A DNA stretch of 64,000 bases from Litchfieldella qijiaojingensis (GTDB lineage Bacteria; Pseudomonadota; Gammaproteobacteria; Pseudomonadales; Halomonadaceae): NCBI RefSeq assembly GCF_014651875.1, contig NZ_BMXS01000023.1:1-64000 (forward strand), written 5' to 3'. The notes under the pieces are model-generated. The model was not told the origin of the DNA. It searched no databases and saw nothing but the letters and a program-made list of their open reading frames with translations. The position numbers and the translations under genes are program-made. Shown here in pieces: positions 28,084 to 36,206 of this stretch (position 1 is the first letter of the stretch; every line of letters starts with the position of its first letter).

Positions 28084-28508
28084 CGGCAATCCAGGCGGTA
28101 ACGCTTCTCCAACTCGCGACGCTCGGCGCGCAGTCGATTGCCCTCTGGCTCGGTGTCACCAGCGCGAAGGAGCCGCTGGATATATACCAGGCGGCGATCG
28201 ATAACGACGCAGCTCGGCGACGGGACCATGTCCGGGCTGGGCGGACGCGCTGGTTGCGCGGGCTCTCTTGGCACCTCAGGGGTAAGTGGGCGATAAGGCG
28301 ACTCGCCGGGTGGCTGCCTGGGAGTCAGGGCGGGTAGGTCGTAACGATCGATCTCGAGTTCCAGCACGACTTCAGGGGGCGGGGGGCGATCCGAAACACG
28401 CCGTCCGCCGTCGGCATCCTGCCAGGAGTAGAGTGGTGCCTGGGCGTGCGCCACGTCGCCCAGGCCGAAAGCCAGCACCAGGCCAGCCCACCATCTGCAT
28501 CGGTTCAT
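28080..28508 (-). CDS. Exported DUF4124 protein
   Basis: This is a 142-residue protein with a signal peptide ending around VAHAQ. DUF4124 starts at once in the mature chain (APLYSWQDADGGRRVSDRPPP). A proline-rich linker follows (about residues 50-95), then a charged helical end with SPSCVVIDRRLVYIQRLLRAG and a terminal Cys. Two Cys suggest a disulfide. DUF4124 proteins are envelope proteins of unknown role in gammaproteobacteria. ATG 28506-28508 was chosen because it begins the signal peptide; the longer frame to 28577 does not. It is convergent with the macro-domain gene. Confidence 0.82.
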   Translation of the reverse strand: MNRCRWWAGLVLAFGLGDVAHAQAPLYSWQDADGGRRVSDRPPPPEVVLELEIDRYDLPALTPRQPPGESPYRPLTPEVPREPAQPARPPSPDMVPSPSCVVIDRRLVYIQRLLRAGDTEPEGNRLRAERRELEKRYRLDCR

Positions 28509-28594
28509 TGGCTTGCTTCCATTTCCTGGAGCCCCATCCTTGGTGGGCATCGCCAGCATGCCGCAGTGTTGCCTCATTCATTCAGAATATCAGG

Positions 28595-29890
28595 CTAGAC
28601 GTTATAGCCGAGAACACCAGGAAGCCATAACGCAATATCCGGGAAGATTGCCACCAGTGCCAACGCCGCGGCCATTGCAACGACGAATACCAATGCCCAG
28701 CCGATGGTCTGTTCCAGCCGAATCCTGGCCACCTCGGTGGTCACCATCAAGTTGACCGCCACTGGCGGCGTGAACTGGCCGATGGCGATGTTCATCGCCA
28801 GCAGGATGCCGAACCATACCGGATTCCAACCGAAGTGCTGCATCACCGGGATCAGGATCGGCATCATAATCAAGTAGATGGAGATGGCATCGAGCAGCAT
28901 GCCAGCGGCGAGCACCGCTAGCATGATCAGTACCAGCAACAGCGTCCCATTGTCGGACAGGCCGATGATCCATTCAGCCAGTTCGCGGAAGGTGCCAAGC
29001 ATGGTGCCTGCCCAGGCGAAGATACCGGCCAAGGCGATGATCAGCATGACCACTCCAGAAATCACCGCCGCCTCGCCGAACAGTTTCCACAAATCGCGCA
29101 AGCCCAACTCGCGGGTAATGAAGATGCCCACCACCACACCGTAGGCTACAGCCGCGACCGCAGCCTCGGTAGGCGTAAACAACCCGCTGCGGAGGCCCCC
29201 GAGGATCAAGACTGGAGCGAACAAAGCCGGCAGCGCCTGCTTGAAGCTCTCGCCAAGAGGCGGGCGTTCAGTGGTTTCCGGGGCCTCCCATCGATGGAGA
29301 CGCGACAGCCAGAAGGCCGGTACCAGCAGCGCCAAGCCGGCGAGGATGCCGGGGAATAGGCCGGCGGCAAATAGCGCACGCAGGTCGACCCCCGGCACCA
29401 CGATGGAATACAGAATCAGCGCCACCGAAGGCGGTATCAGAATGGCCGTGGACGCCGAAGCGGCGATCAAGGTCGCCGAAAAAGGTTTCGGATAGCCGGC
29501 CTTGGTCATGCTCGGCAGCATCACCATGGCCACCGCTGCGGCATCCGCCGGCCCCGAGCCACTCATGCCGCCCATGATCATACACACCAGCACAGCGACC
29601 AAACCCAGGCCGCCGTGGCGAGGACCGATCAGCGCCTGGGCGAAATGCACCAGGCGCGCCGCCACCCCGGCACGTTCGAAGATCAATCCGGTAAGAATGA
29701 ACAGCGGAATGGCGATCAATGGGTACTTGGCGATGCTGTTGTAGGTGTTGGTGCCAAGTGTGGCCAGCATCGTCGGCGACAGGCCGGTGACGATCCCCAC
29801 CGCGCCTGCCAGCCCCAAGGAAAAAGCCACCGGAACCCCGGCAACCAGCAGCCCCAGAAAGCTCAGGATCATCCATAGATCAGGACTCAT
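28595..29890 (-). CDS. dctM: TRAP transporter large permease DctM
   Basis: This is a 431-residue inner-membrane protein with about 12 hydrophobic segments that carries the ion-coupled transport path of a tripartite TRAP importer. Family motifs seen: MIMGGMSGSGPADAAAVAMVMLPSM, ASASTAILIPPSVALILYSIV, LFTPTEAAVAAVAYG, LLDAISIYLIMMPILIPV and IGQFTPPVAVNLMVT. It overlaps dctQ by 11 bases. The trio is dctP-dctQ-dctM on the minus strand. The substrate is probably a C4-dicarboxylate or sugar-acid type carboxylate, inferred from the family only. Confidence 0.95.
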   Translation of the reverse strand: MSPDLWMILSFLGLLVAGVPVAFSLGLAGAVGIVTGLSPTMLATLGTNTYNSIAKYPLIAIPLFILTGLIFERAGVAARLVHFAQALIGPRHGGLGLVAVLVCMIMGGMSGSGPADAAAVAMVMLPSMTKAGYPKPFSATLIAASASTAILIPPSVALILYSIVVPGVDLRALFAAGLFPGILAGLALLVPAFWLSRLHRWEAPETTERPPLGESFKQALPALFAPVLILGGLRSGLFTPTEAAVAAVAYGVVVGIFITRELGLRDLWKLFGEAAVISGVVMLIIALAGIFAWAGTMLGTFRELAEWIIGLSDNGTLLLVLIMLAVLAAGMLLDAISIYLIMMPILIPVMQHFGWNPVWFGILLAMNIAIGQFTPPVAVNLMVTTEVARIRLEQTIGWALVFVVAMAAALALVAIFPDIALWLPGVLGYNV

Positions 29891-30359
29891 CGTCGAGCCC
29901 CCCGCGCAAGCGGTCGAAGGTCTGTTGTGTCAACCGCAGCAGCATCAATGCCGAAAGCAACGGCAACCAGGCAAGGTACCACCACTGCGGCAAACCCAAC
30001 CCCGGCGACAACGAGCCCCACTGGTACTCATCCCAGGTCAGCTTGCCACCGAACCACACGATCAATGACAGCACCACGGCCCCGCACAGCCACTGAAAGA
30101 CGATCAGCGCCCGACGCGGCCCCCAAGGCAACGCTCTCTCCAGCAGTCCGATACGGATATGGCCGTTGCGGCGCAGTGCCACCGAAGCGCCTGCGAAGGT
30201 CAACACCACCAGCAGGAAGACCGAAAACTCCTCGGTGAACGCGAAAGACGCATTGGTGACATAGCGCACCACGACATTGGCCAGACTGATCACGGCGATG
30301 ATCGTCAGCGCCAGCGTCGCAAGCACCCGCTCCAACCGGGCATCGGGTCGCACTTGCAT
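29880..30359 (-). CDS. dctQ: TRAP transporter small permease DctQ
   Basis: This 159-residue membrane protein has four hydrophobic helices and the DctQ arrangement RLERVLATLALTIIAVISLANVVVRYV, EEFSVFLLVVLTFAGASVALRRNGHIRI, and a final LSALMLLRLTQQ helix. It pairs with DctM. Start ATG 30357-30359 has GAGAGGAG just upstream. It overlaps dctM by 11 bases and is 75 bases from dctP, a gap that contains a strong hairpin. Confidence 0.93.
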   Translation of the reverse strand: MQVRPDARLERVLATLALTIIAVISLANVVVRYVTNASFAFTEEFSVFLLVVLTFAGASVALRRNGHIRIGLLERALPWGPRRALIVFQWLCGAVVLSLIVWFGGKLTWDEYQWGSLSPGLGLPQWWYLAWLPLLSALMLLRLTQQTFDRLRGGLDDES

Positions 30360-30375
30360 GGCTCCTCTCACGACG

Positions 30376-30403
30376 GTGCCGACCCGGGAAAACGGGTCGG
30401 CAC
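30376..30403 (-). other. Intercistronic hairpin between dctP and dctQ
   Basis: GTGCCGACCCG (30376-30386) and CGGGTCGGCAC (30393-30403) form a perfect 11-base-pair stem with a six-base loop and no T-tract. The position between binding-protein and permease genes suggests mRNA stabilisation or partial termination, as at 24430. Confidence 0.75.
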
Positions 30404-30434
30404 GCAGGACAAGACATCAAAAGAGTAACGGGAA

Positions 30435-31442
30435 TCAGCGCGCCTCGATCGCGTCGCGCGCCGTATCGACCAGATCCTCGCCAATCTGCGGCACCCACTG
30501 CTCGTAGACGCTCTGAGTCGCCTCGACGAAGGCCTGGTGCTGCTCGCCATTCAGTTCGACGACCTGCACCCCGCGCTCCTGGATCGCCGCCAGACGCTCG
30601 CTTTCCTCCTCGCGGGTCATGGCGATTTCCCACTCGCCGGCATCGATGGCCGCCTGACGCAGCAGTTCCTGGTCTTCCTCGGGCAACGTGCTCCACACGC
30701 GCTCGTTGACGGCGAAGATCAACGGGTCGTTCATGTAATTCCACAGCGTCAGGTGCTGCTGACCGACCTGATCGATACGGGCCACGTCGAACACCGACAG
30801 CGGATTCTCCTGACCGTCCACCGCGCCAGTGGTCAACGCCGGCTTGGCATCGGCCCAACTCATCTGCGTGGGGTTGGCACCGAGTGCGGTGAAAGTGTCC
30901 TGGAACAGCGGCGACCCCACCACGCGGATCTTCAGCCCGTCCAGATCGGCCGGCTCGTCGATCGGCCCCTTGGAGTTGGAAAGCTGGCGGAAGCCATTCT
31001 CGCCCCAGGCCAGCGGTACCACACCGCGCGATTCGATAGCGTCGAAGATCATCTCGCCGGCCTCGCCGCCGGTGACAGCGTCCACCGCCGCGTTGTCCGG
31101 CATGAAGAACGGCAGCGAGAACAGGTTGAGTTCCGGCACCTGGGGCGACCAGTTGATGGTCGAGCCGATCGCCATGTCGATCAGCCCCTGGCGCATGGCC
31201 GAGAATTCACGGGTCTGGTCGCCTGCAACCAGTTGAGAATTGGGATAGACGCGCAGGGTGATGCGCCCCTCGGAGCGTTCCTCCACCAGTTCGGCCCACT
31301 TCTCGGCGGCCTGACCCCAAGGGAAGGCATCGGAAAGCACGGTGGAAACGGAGAATTCGCGCGCCTGAGCGGTCACGGCCGTGCACAACAGGGCGGCACC
31401 AGCCAGAACGGTGGTCAGACGGGAACAGCGAAATGCAGTCAT
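30435..31442 (-). CDS. dctP: TRAP transporter solute-binding protein DctP
   Basis: This is a 335-residue periplasmic protein with a signal peptide ending VTAQA. It has the DctP pattern: FPWGQAAEKWAELVEERSEGRITLRVYPNSQL, FSAMRQGLIDMAIGSTINW, LKIRVVGSPLFQDTFTALGANPTQMSWADAKPALTTGAVDGQENPLSV and HLTLWNYMNDPLIFAVNE. The Arg in LKIRVVGS is the usual carboxylate contact, so an organic acid substrate is expected. AAGGACACGCC precedes the ATG. It is the first gene of dctPQM, with an inverted repeat about 92 bases upstream. Confidence 0.95.
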   Translation of the reverse strand: MTAFRCSRLTTVLAGAALLCTAVTAQAREFSVSTVLSDAFPWGQAAEKWAELVEERSEGRITLRVYPNSQLVAGDQTREFSAMRQGLIDMAIGSTINWSPQVPELNLFSLPFFMPDNAAVDAVTGGEAGEMIFDAIESRGVVPLAWGENGFRQLSNSKGPIDEPADLDGLKIRVVGSPLFQDTFTALGANPTQMSWADAKPALTTGAVDGQENPLSVFDVARIDQVGQQHLTLWNYMNDPLIFAVNERVWSTLPEEDQELLRQAAIDAGEWEIAMTREEESERLAAIQERGVQVVELNGEQHQAFVEATQSVYEQWVPQIGEDLVDTARDAIEAR

Positions 31443-31533
31443 GGCGTGTCCTTGAATGCGTTGGCCTGGTCATGAAACGCCAGGCACATTATTGGTATTG
31501 GGTATTGGAGAGAGATGGCTGCTCATGGCAGAC

Positions 31534-31560
31534 CATATGACACCATTTCAGTGTCGTATG
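31534..31560. promoter_or_regulatory. Inverted repeat upstream of dctPQM
   Basis: CATATGACAC (31534-31543) and GTGTCGTATG (31551-31560) are reverse complements at nine of ten positions with a seven-base spacer. The site is about 92 bases upstream of dctP and is a good operator candidate. No regulator gene is adjacent. Confidence 0.6.
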
Positions 31561-31668
31561 AACGACTCATTGTAAAGCGCTAGGCATCGAAAGAAAGAGC
31601 CATTATCCAAAAGCTGAATAAGCTACTCCTGACGATCATCTCCACGTCACACCGCTCAAGGATGCCCC

Positions 31669-31836
31669 GTCCCACTACGCAACCTGCTTCTAGGCCTCAC
31701 CGTCATCGCCATCTGGGTGGTGTCGCAACTGCTGATACGGCTCCATTCGCCGAAGGCTGTCATTACTTCGCCTCAGGCGGATATCAATAAGCGTGATACG
31801 GGCTATGGCCTGTTGCAGATTGTGATCCCTCATTAG
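31669..31836 (+). pseudogene. Remnant of an EamA exporter gene with an internal deletion
   Basis: Read from 31669 the frame gives VPLRNLLLGLTVIAIWV and then VSQLLIRLHS before diverging and stopping at 31834-31836. The first part matches the start of the intact EamA protein at 32906 (VPLRDLLLGFTVIAIWA), and the second matches its internal GWAVSQLLIKRG about 150 residues later. So this is a duplicate or ancestral copy that lost its middle and decayed. The nucleotides agree closely over 31669-31740. It lies 1.2 kb upstream of the intact gene, on the same strand, with a Tsx-like gene between them. Confidence 0.8.
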
Positions 31837-31847
31837 CTTCCTTATAA

Positions 31848-31857
31848 GTGTATACAC
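31848..31857. promoter_or_regulatory. GTGTATACAC palindrome upstream of the Tsx-like gene
   Basis: GTGTATACAC is a perfect ten-base palindrome in the 141 bases between the EamA remnant and the porin gene. GntR-family regulators bind palindromes with a central GTATAC, so it may be an operator. A chance match is possible because it is short. Confidence 0.35.
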
Positions 31858-31977
31858 CGAGTGTTGCTCATATGCTCGGCAAAATGTCTACAACTTCGAG
31901 ACTAGCTACCACGCATATAAGGGAGTGCCACAAGCCAAGGCTTATGACTCTCAAGACAAGACCTAGGACTGGAGCTA

Positions 31978-32745
31978 ATGATGTACAATCACAAGAAACT
32001 CGCCCTTGCCGCTGCCGCCTCAACCCTGGTGCTCAGCCAAACCGCTTCCGCTGCCCTCTACAGCACAACCACGGTCGAGGCGCTGTATGGCTGGGACTAT
32101 GAGGATCGCGCCGGTGCCGGTTTCTCCATCGACAATGAAGAGCACGCCATCCTCACCTTCGCCAATGCCACCGGCTGGACTTATGGCGACAGCTTCTTCT
32201 TCGTCGATTTCACCAACCTGGATCAGGGCAGCAGCGACGAGAACAGAGCCGGCAGCGCCCATGCGGAATGGAGCCTGCGCGGCAACCTGGGTTCACTAAG
32301 TGGTCTCGATCTCTCCTTTGGCCCGGTTAACGGTATCTATGCCATCGGCCAGCTGGATATCGATCGCAACTCGGCCACGCGGAAGACCACGCATCTGACC
32401 GGCCTGAGTTTCGATTTCGATGTGCCTGGTTTCCGCTTCGTCAAGCTGCATACCATGTACCGCAATGATGAGAGTGCCGCGGCCCGCGGTAGCTCAGAGC
32501 AATACACCCTGGTCTGGAATGCACCGTTCAGCATCGGGTCTGCCGACTTCACCTTCGAAGGCTTTCTTGATTACATCACCGAAGAAGGCGACCTCGAATC
32601 TCAACTGCTCACCCAACCTCAACTGGTCTGGCATGCGACCCCCCATCTGGGTATCGGAGTCGAGTACCAGTACTGGGAGAACAAGTTCGGCCTCGCTGGT
32701 ACCGATGAGTCGACTCCCCAGTTGATGGTACGCTGGACCTTCTAA
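31978..32745 (+). CDS. Tsx-like outer-membrane channel protein
   Basis: This is a 255-residue outer-membrane beta-barrel protein with a signal peptide (KKLALAAAASTLVLSQTASA). The mature chain has alternating strands rich in aromatic residues: TTTVEALYGWDYEDR, TFANATGWTYGDSFFFVDFTN, SPLNG-type turn LSFGPVNGIYAIGQLD, GFRFVKLHTMYRND, and ends with MVRWTF, a terminal-Phe barrel signal. This matches the Tsx nucleoside-channel family in pattern, although the substrate is not certain. Two ATG codons in tandem (31978, 31981) follow GGAG; the second has the better spacing. It may act with the nearby EamA exporter or TRAP system, which is only context. Confidence 0.8.
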   Translation: MMYNHKKLALAAAASTLVLSQTASAALYSTTTVEALYGWDYEDRAGAGFSIDNEEHAILTFANATGWTYGDSFFFVDFTNLDQGSSDENRAGSAHAEWSLRGNLGSLSGLDLSFGPVNGIYAIGQLDIDRNSATRKTTHLTGLSFDFDVPGFRFVKLHTMYRNDESAAARGSSEQYTLVWNAPFSIGSADFTFEGFLDYITEEGDLESQLLTQPQLVWHATPHLGIGVEYQYWENKFGLAGTDESTPQLMVRWTF

Positions 32746-32773
32746 GCCCGCACATCTCGATAGCGTCCATGCT

Positions 32774-32802
32774 GCGGCGGGGTATGTCCATGACACCGCC
32801 GC
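32774..32802 (+). terminator. Candidate hairpin after the Tsx-like gene
   Basis: GCGGCGG (32774-32780) pairs with CCGCCGC (32796-32802), extended inward by GT/AC after one mismatch. Only a short pyrimidine run (CTTTCC) follows, so this is a weak terminator candidate. Confidence 0.45.
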
Positions 32803-32905
32803 GCTTTCCAAGCCCCAACACCATCACCAACAGGCGGCCACTCCCCTGGTCGACAGCTCTGGTTATGCTAGAGTGCTTAGCTCACTCATTATCAGGACAG
32901 TGAGC

Positions 32906-33793
32906 GTGCCGTTACGCGACCTTCTGCTGGGTTTTACCGTCATCGCCATCTGGGCGCTGAACATCATCGTCATCAAGGTAGGAGTGGCGGACATGCCCCC
33001 ACTGCTGATGACGACCCTGCGCTTCATGCTGGTGGCGGCGCTGCTGGTGCCGTTCAATCCCGTTGCACCACACCAATTTCCTTTCCTGCTGTTGCTGTCG
33101 GCGACCTTCGGCACCCTGCACTTCGCCTTGCTGTTCATTGGCCTGGAGCAAGCCGAAGCCGGTACCGGCGCACTTCTGGTGCAAATGGGAACGCCATTCG
33201 CCACGCTGCTGGCAGTAATCTTTCTCAAGGAACGCTTGGGGCCGAAGCGCCTGGTTGGCCTGATCCTGTCGTTTGCCGGGGTAATTGTGCTGGCCGGTGG
33301 CCCGACCCTACCCTCGGCACTACCGCTGGCCCTGCTGTTGCTAAGTGCGTTGGGTTGGGCAGTCTCGCAACTGCTGATCAAGCGTGGACCGAACATTCCT
33401 CCACTGGCGCTGGCAGGCTGGGTGGCGTTGTTCGCCGTGCCCCAGGTCGCGCTGGGCTCGCTGCTGTTCGAGCACGACCACATGAACGCCATGGTCAATG
33501 CCGGCTGGGCCGGTTGGGGCGCGGTGCTGTATACCGCTGTCATGTCGTCCATCGTCGCCTATGGCTTGTGGTACGGCCTGTTGCGACGTCACCCGGTCAA
33601 TCGCGTCGTGCCTATGACCCTGCTGGTGCCGGTGCTGGCGGTGCTGCTCGGTGTGATACTGCTCGGCGATGGCCTCGGCATCCACAAGCTTGCCGGTGGC
33701 GCGCTGGTGGTGACGGGGATCGCGCTGATCATTCTGCGTTTTCGACCACGCCCGAAGCCTGAGGGAACTCCTCACCAGAAGCCCCACGGCTAG
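32906..33793 (+). CDS. EamA-family (DMT) exporter
   Basis: This is a 295-residue inner-membrane protein with ten hydrophobic helices in two EamA repeats: PLRDLLLGFTVIAIWALNIIVIKVG, FIGLEQAEAGTGALLVQMGTPFATLL, then AVSQLLIKRG and MSSIVAYGLWYGLLRRHPVNRVVPMTLL. These exporters move amino acids or small metabolites outward. I chose GTG 32906 because AGGA lies eight bases before it; GTG 32900 is an alternative and the longer frame to 32873 is unlikely. Its 3' end overlaps the convergent DUF192 gene by 65 bases. A decayed copy of this gene lies at 31669. Confidence 0.9.
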   Translation: MPLRDLLLGFTVIAIWALNIIVIKVGVADMPPLLMTTLRFMLVAALLVPFNPVAPHQFPFLLLLSATFGTLHFALLFIGLEQAEAGTGALLVQMGTPFATLLAVIFLKERLGPKRLVGLILSFAGVIVLAGGPTLPSALPLALLLLSALGWAVSQLLIKRGPNIPPLALAGWVALFAVPQVALGSLLFEHDHMNAMVNAGWAGWGAVLYTAVMSSIVAYGLWYGLLRRHPVNRVVPMTLLVPVLAVLLGVILLGDGLGIHKLAGGALVVTGIALIILRFRPRPKPEGTPHQKPHG

Positions 33794-34310
33794 GGACGCA
33801 TTGCCCCTCCAATCCCTGTGCCGTCACGCAGTCGCCCACCTCGATGCCCCGCTCGGCGAAGTAACCGGCATTGACCTCGAGTGCCGCCACGTAGGTGCCC
33901 CCGGCCCGGGTCACCGGGCAGCCGCTCGGATCCTGGGAGGTGCAGGGGGTCATGCTGGCCATGCTCAGGATACGGCCATCTTCCCCGATGAAGGCGATAT
34001 CCAGCGGAATGCGGGTGCGATACATCCAGAACCCGGTGCGCGCCGGCTGGGGACGGTCATAGAGAAACAGCATGCCGGCATCCGGGGCGAGGCTATCGCG
34101 CTCCATCAGACCTCGGCCACGCTCGGGCAGTGTCCGCGCAATTTCCACCTGTAGCTTATGTGGCCCCTGATCGCTGTGAATGGAAAGCGTCTCACGCTCC
34201 CGCTCGGACATCGAGTCCGTCGGCGAGGCAGCGAGCCCCGCAATCGGCAGAAAGCTCGCAACCAATAGGGAGGAACAGGCGACCAGTACCTCGCGACGCG
34301 ACATTCTCAT
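33729..34310 (-). CDS. DUF192 protein with a twin-arginine-like leader
   Basis: This is a 193-residue exported protein. The leader MRMSRREVLVACSSLLVASF carries SRR followed by a hydrophobic core, compatible with Tat export. The DUF192 domain (about residues 45-165) has VEIARTLPERGRGLMERDSLAPDAGMLFLYD, FWMYRTRIPLDIAFIGEDGRI, PCTSQDPSGCP and YVAALEVNAGYFAERGIEVGD, the standard order. The family has no settled function. GAGGAG precedes ATG 34308-34310. The last 65 bases are shared with the convergent EamA gene, an unusually long overlap. Confidence 0.9.
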   Translation of the reverse strand: MRMSRREVLVACSSLLVASFLPIAGLAASPTDSMSERERETLSIHSDQGPHKLQVEIARTLPERGRGLMERDSLAPDAGMLFLYDRPQPARTGFWMYRTRIPLDIAFIGEDGRILSMASMTPCTSQDPSGCPVTRAGGTYVAALEVNAGYFAERGIEVGDCVTAQGLEGQCVPSRGASGEEFPQASGVVENAE

Positions 34311-34417
34311 ATTCGATCTCCTCGATGACATCGACGATATGCCATCATGCGATCCCCCGGACCATTTACATAATGACGATGTGATGGCATTCCTCATACC
34401 CTGTTTTTCGATGACTC

Positions 34418-35545
34418 TCAACAGGTTCCGCGAGACATCAAGTGGATTCCCTGCGCCAATAGCGAAACGCTGGCTTCCGCTCCGTGGGCCAGGCCATTGC
34501 GACGTGCCGCATGGGTGGCGATCTCGAAACGCAACGTATCCTCGGTGTGTTCGAAGGACAGGGTGATCAGCGCCATCCCCCCCAGCACGATCATCTCGCA
34601 GACCCTTCCCGTCACCGGGTTCTCACGCTCGCCCCGCGAAGGCCGCCCGCGACGATGCAGCACCACGTCGGAAGGCGGCACATACCAGTGCACCTCGCTC
34701 CCCTTGTCGAGGTCTTCCAACCCCTGGGCCACCTCGAGCCGGTAGGGCCCCCAGGCCAACCGGGCCTCGCCATGCTCCACCACCTTGCGACCTTGGAAAA
34801 CGTTGTGCTTGTCGAGCAAGCGCGCGACCTCCGCCGACACCGGCCGTCGGAACAGACTCTCCGGCGGCCCGCTCTGCAGGGTGCGCCCGCCATGCAATAC
34901 GCATAAGCGGTCGGCCAGGGCACTCGCCTCTTCCAGGTCGTGGGTAACCAGCAGAATGGGAATATCGATCTCCTCGCGCAGCAAGGCCAGCTCGCGCTGC
35001 AAACGCCGGCGCGTGACCTGATCCACCGCCGAGAAGGGTTCGTCGAGCAACAGCACACGGGGCTCGCGCGCCAAAGCCCGAGCCACCGCCACCCGCTGAC
35101 GCTGTCCGCCCGACAGTTGCGCAGGGTAGCGATCCTCCAGCCCCTGCAAGCGCACCCGGGATAGCCAGCCGGCCGCCCTGGCGCGACGCTCGCCGCGCGG
35201 CACGTGCTCCATGGCAGTCATTACGTTGTCCAGCGCCGTGAGATGCGGGAAGAGGGCATAATCCTGGAAGACGAAGCCGATGCGTCGCCGCTGGGCACTC
35301 AGACACACCCCGGCAGCGGCGTCGAACCAAGTCTCACCAGCGCACTGAATCCGCCCACCGGCCGGCCGATAGAGCCCGGCGATGGCCCGTAGCAAGGTGG
35401 TCTTGCCGCTTCCGGATGGGCCCACCAGCGCCAGCAGCTCTCCAGGGGAACAACGGAAATCGGCCGCCAACGGGATCGGCCCCGCCTGATGCAGCGACAG
35501 CGCCAGCTCGGCCAGCGCGGGCTCGATCGACATCGTGCTAGACAC
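34418..35545 (-). CDS. modC: ModC, molybdate ABC transporter ATPase
   Basis: This is a 375-residue ABC ATPase that energises molybdate (or tungstate) uptake. It has Walker A GPSGSGKTT (about 42-50), the Q-loop FVFQDYALFPHL, signature LSGGQRQRVAVARALA, Walker B VLLLDEPFSAVD and the H-loop VTHDLEEA. A C-terminal MOBE/TOBE region runs from about 280. The first codon is GTG 35543-35545 overlapping the modB end, with AGGGGG upstream; ATG 35531-35533 is the alternative. Gene order modA-modB-modC on the minus strand supports the assignment. Confidence 0.93.
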   Translation of the reverse strand: MSSTMSIEPALAELALSLHQAGPIPLAADFRCSPGELLALVGPSGSGKTTLLRAIAGLYRPAGGRIQCAGETWFDAAAGVCLSAQRRRIGFVFQDYALFPHLTALDNVMTAMEHVPRGERRARAAGWLSRVRLQGLEDRYPAQLSGGQRQRVAVARALAREPRVLLLDEPFSAVDQVTRRRLQRELALLREEIDIPILLVTHDLEEASALADRLCVLHGGRTLQSGPPESLFRRPVSAEVARLLDKHNVFQGRKVVEHGEARLAWGPYRLEVAQGLEDLDKGSEVHWYVPPSDVVLHRRGRPSRGERENPVTGRVCEMIVLGGMALITLSFEHTEDTLRFEIATHAARRNGLAHGAEASVSLLAQGIHLMSRGTC

Positions 35546-36206
35546 CTATCCCCCTGTTTCGACGCGCCAGGGCATAGACCACGCCGATGGTGACGAACGA
35601 CACCAGCAGCAACATCGCCGACATCTGGCTGGCACCGCTTTCGTCGAAGGCCTGCACGCGGTCATAGATGGAAATGGCCAAAGTGCGGGTCTCGCCGTCG
35701 ATCGACCCGCCGACCATCAGGATCACTCCGAACTCGCCCAGGGTATGAGCGAAGGTCAAGGCCATGGCCGACACCAACCCTGGCCAGGCCAACGGCAGTT
35801 CAATGCGCAGCAAGGTTTGCCAAGGCGACAGGCCACTGCACCAGGCCGCTTCGCGCAAGTGGGCGGGTACGTTCTCGAAGGCACGCTGAATCGGCTGCAC
35901 GGCGAAGGGCAGGTTGACCACCAGCGAGGCCAACAGGATACCACTGAAGGTAAAATTGAGCCCTTCGCCGGTCAGCCGCTGCCATAGCCCTCCCAATGGC
36001 GAGTCGGCGCCGAACGACAGCATCAGGTAGAAGCCCAGCACCGTGGGAGGCATCACCAACGGCAGCGCCACCAACGCCTCGCACAGCACCCGCCCCCGAA
36101 AGCGTGTCACCGCCAGGGTGCGTCCCAACCATAAGCCAAACGGCAACAGCAGCAGGCAGGTGAACACCGCCAGACGCAGCGAAACCGCGAGCGCCGTCCA
36201 GTCCAT
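35538..36206 (-). CDS. modB: ModB, molybdate ABC transporter permease
   Basis: This is a 222-residue membrane protein with five or six helices and the binding-protein-dependent transport EAA-type loop at EALVALPLVMPPTVLGFYLML and REAAWCSGLSPWQTLLRIELPLAWPGL. Later comes HTLGEFGVILMVGGSI, the ModB signature. ATG 36204-36206 overlaps the modA stop (TGATG). It overlaps the modC GTG start, so the three genes are translationally coupled. Confidence 0.95.
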   Translation of the reverse strand: MDWTALAVSLRLAVFTCLLLLPFGLWLGRTLAVTRFRGRVLCEALVALPLVMPPTVLGFYLMLSFGADSPLGGLWQRLTGEGLNFTFSGILLASLVVNLPFAVQPIQRAFENVPAHLREAAWCSGLSPWQTLLRIELPLAWPGLVSAMALTFAHTLGEFGVILMVGGSIDGETRTLAISIYDRVQAFDESGASQMSAMLLLVSFVTIGVVYALARRNRGIGV

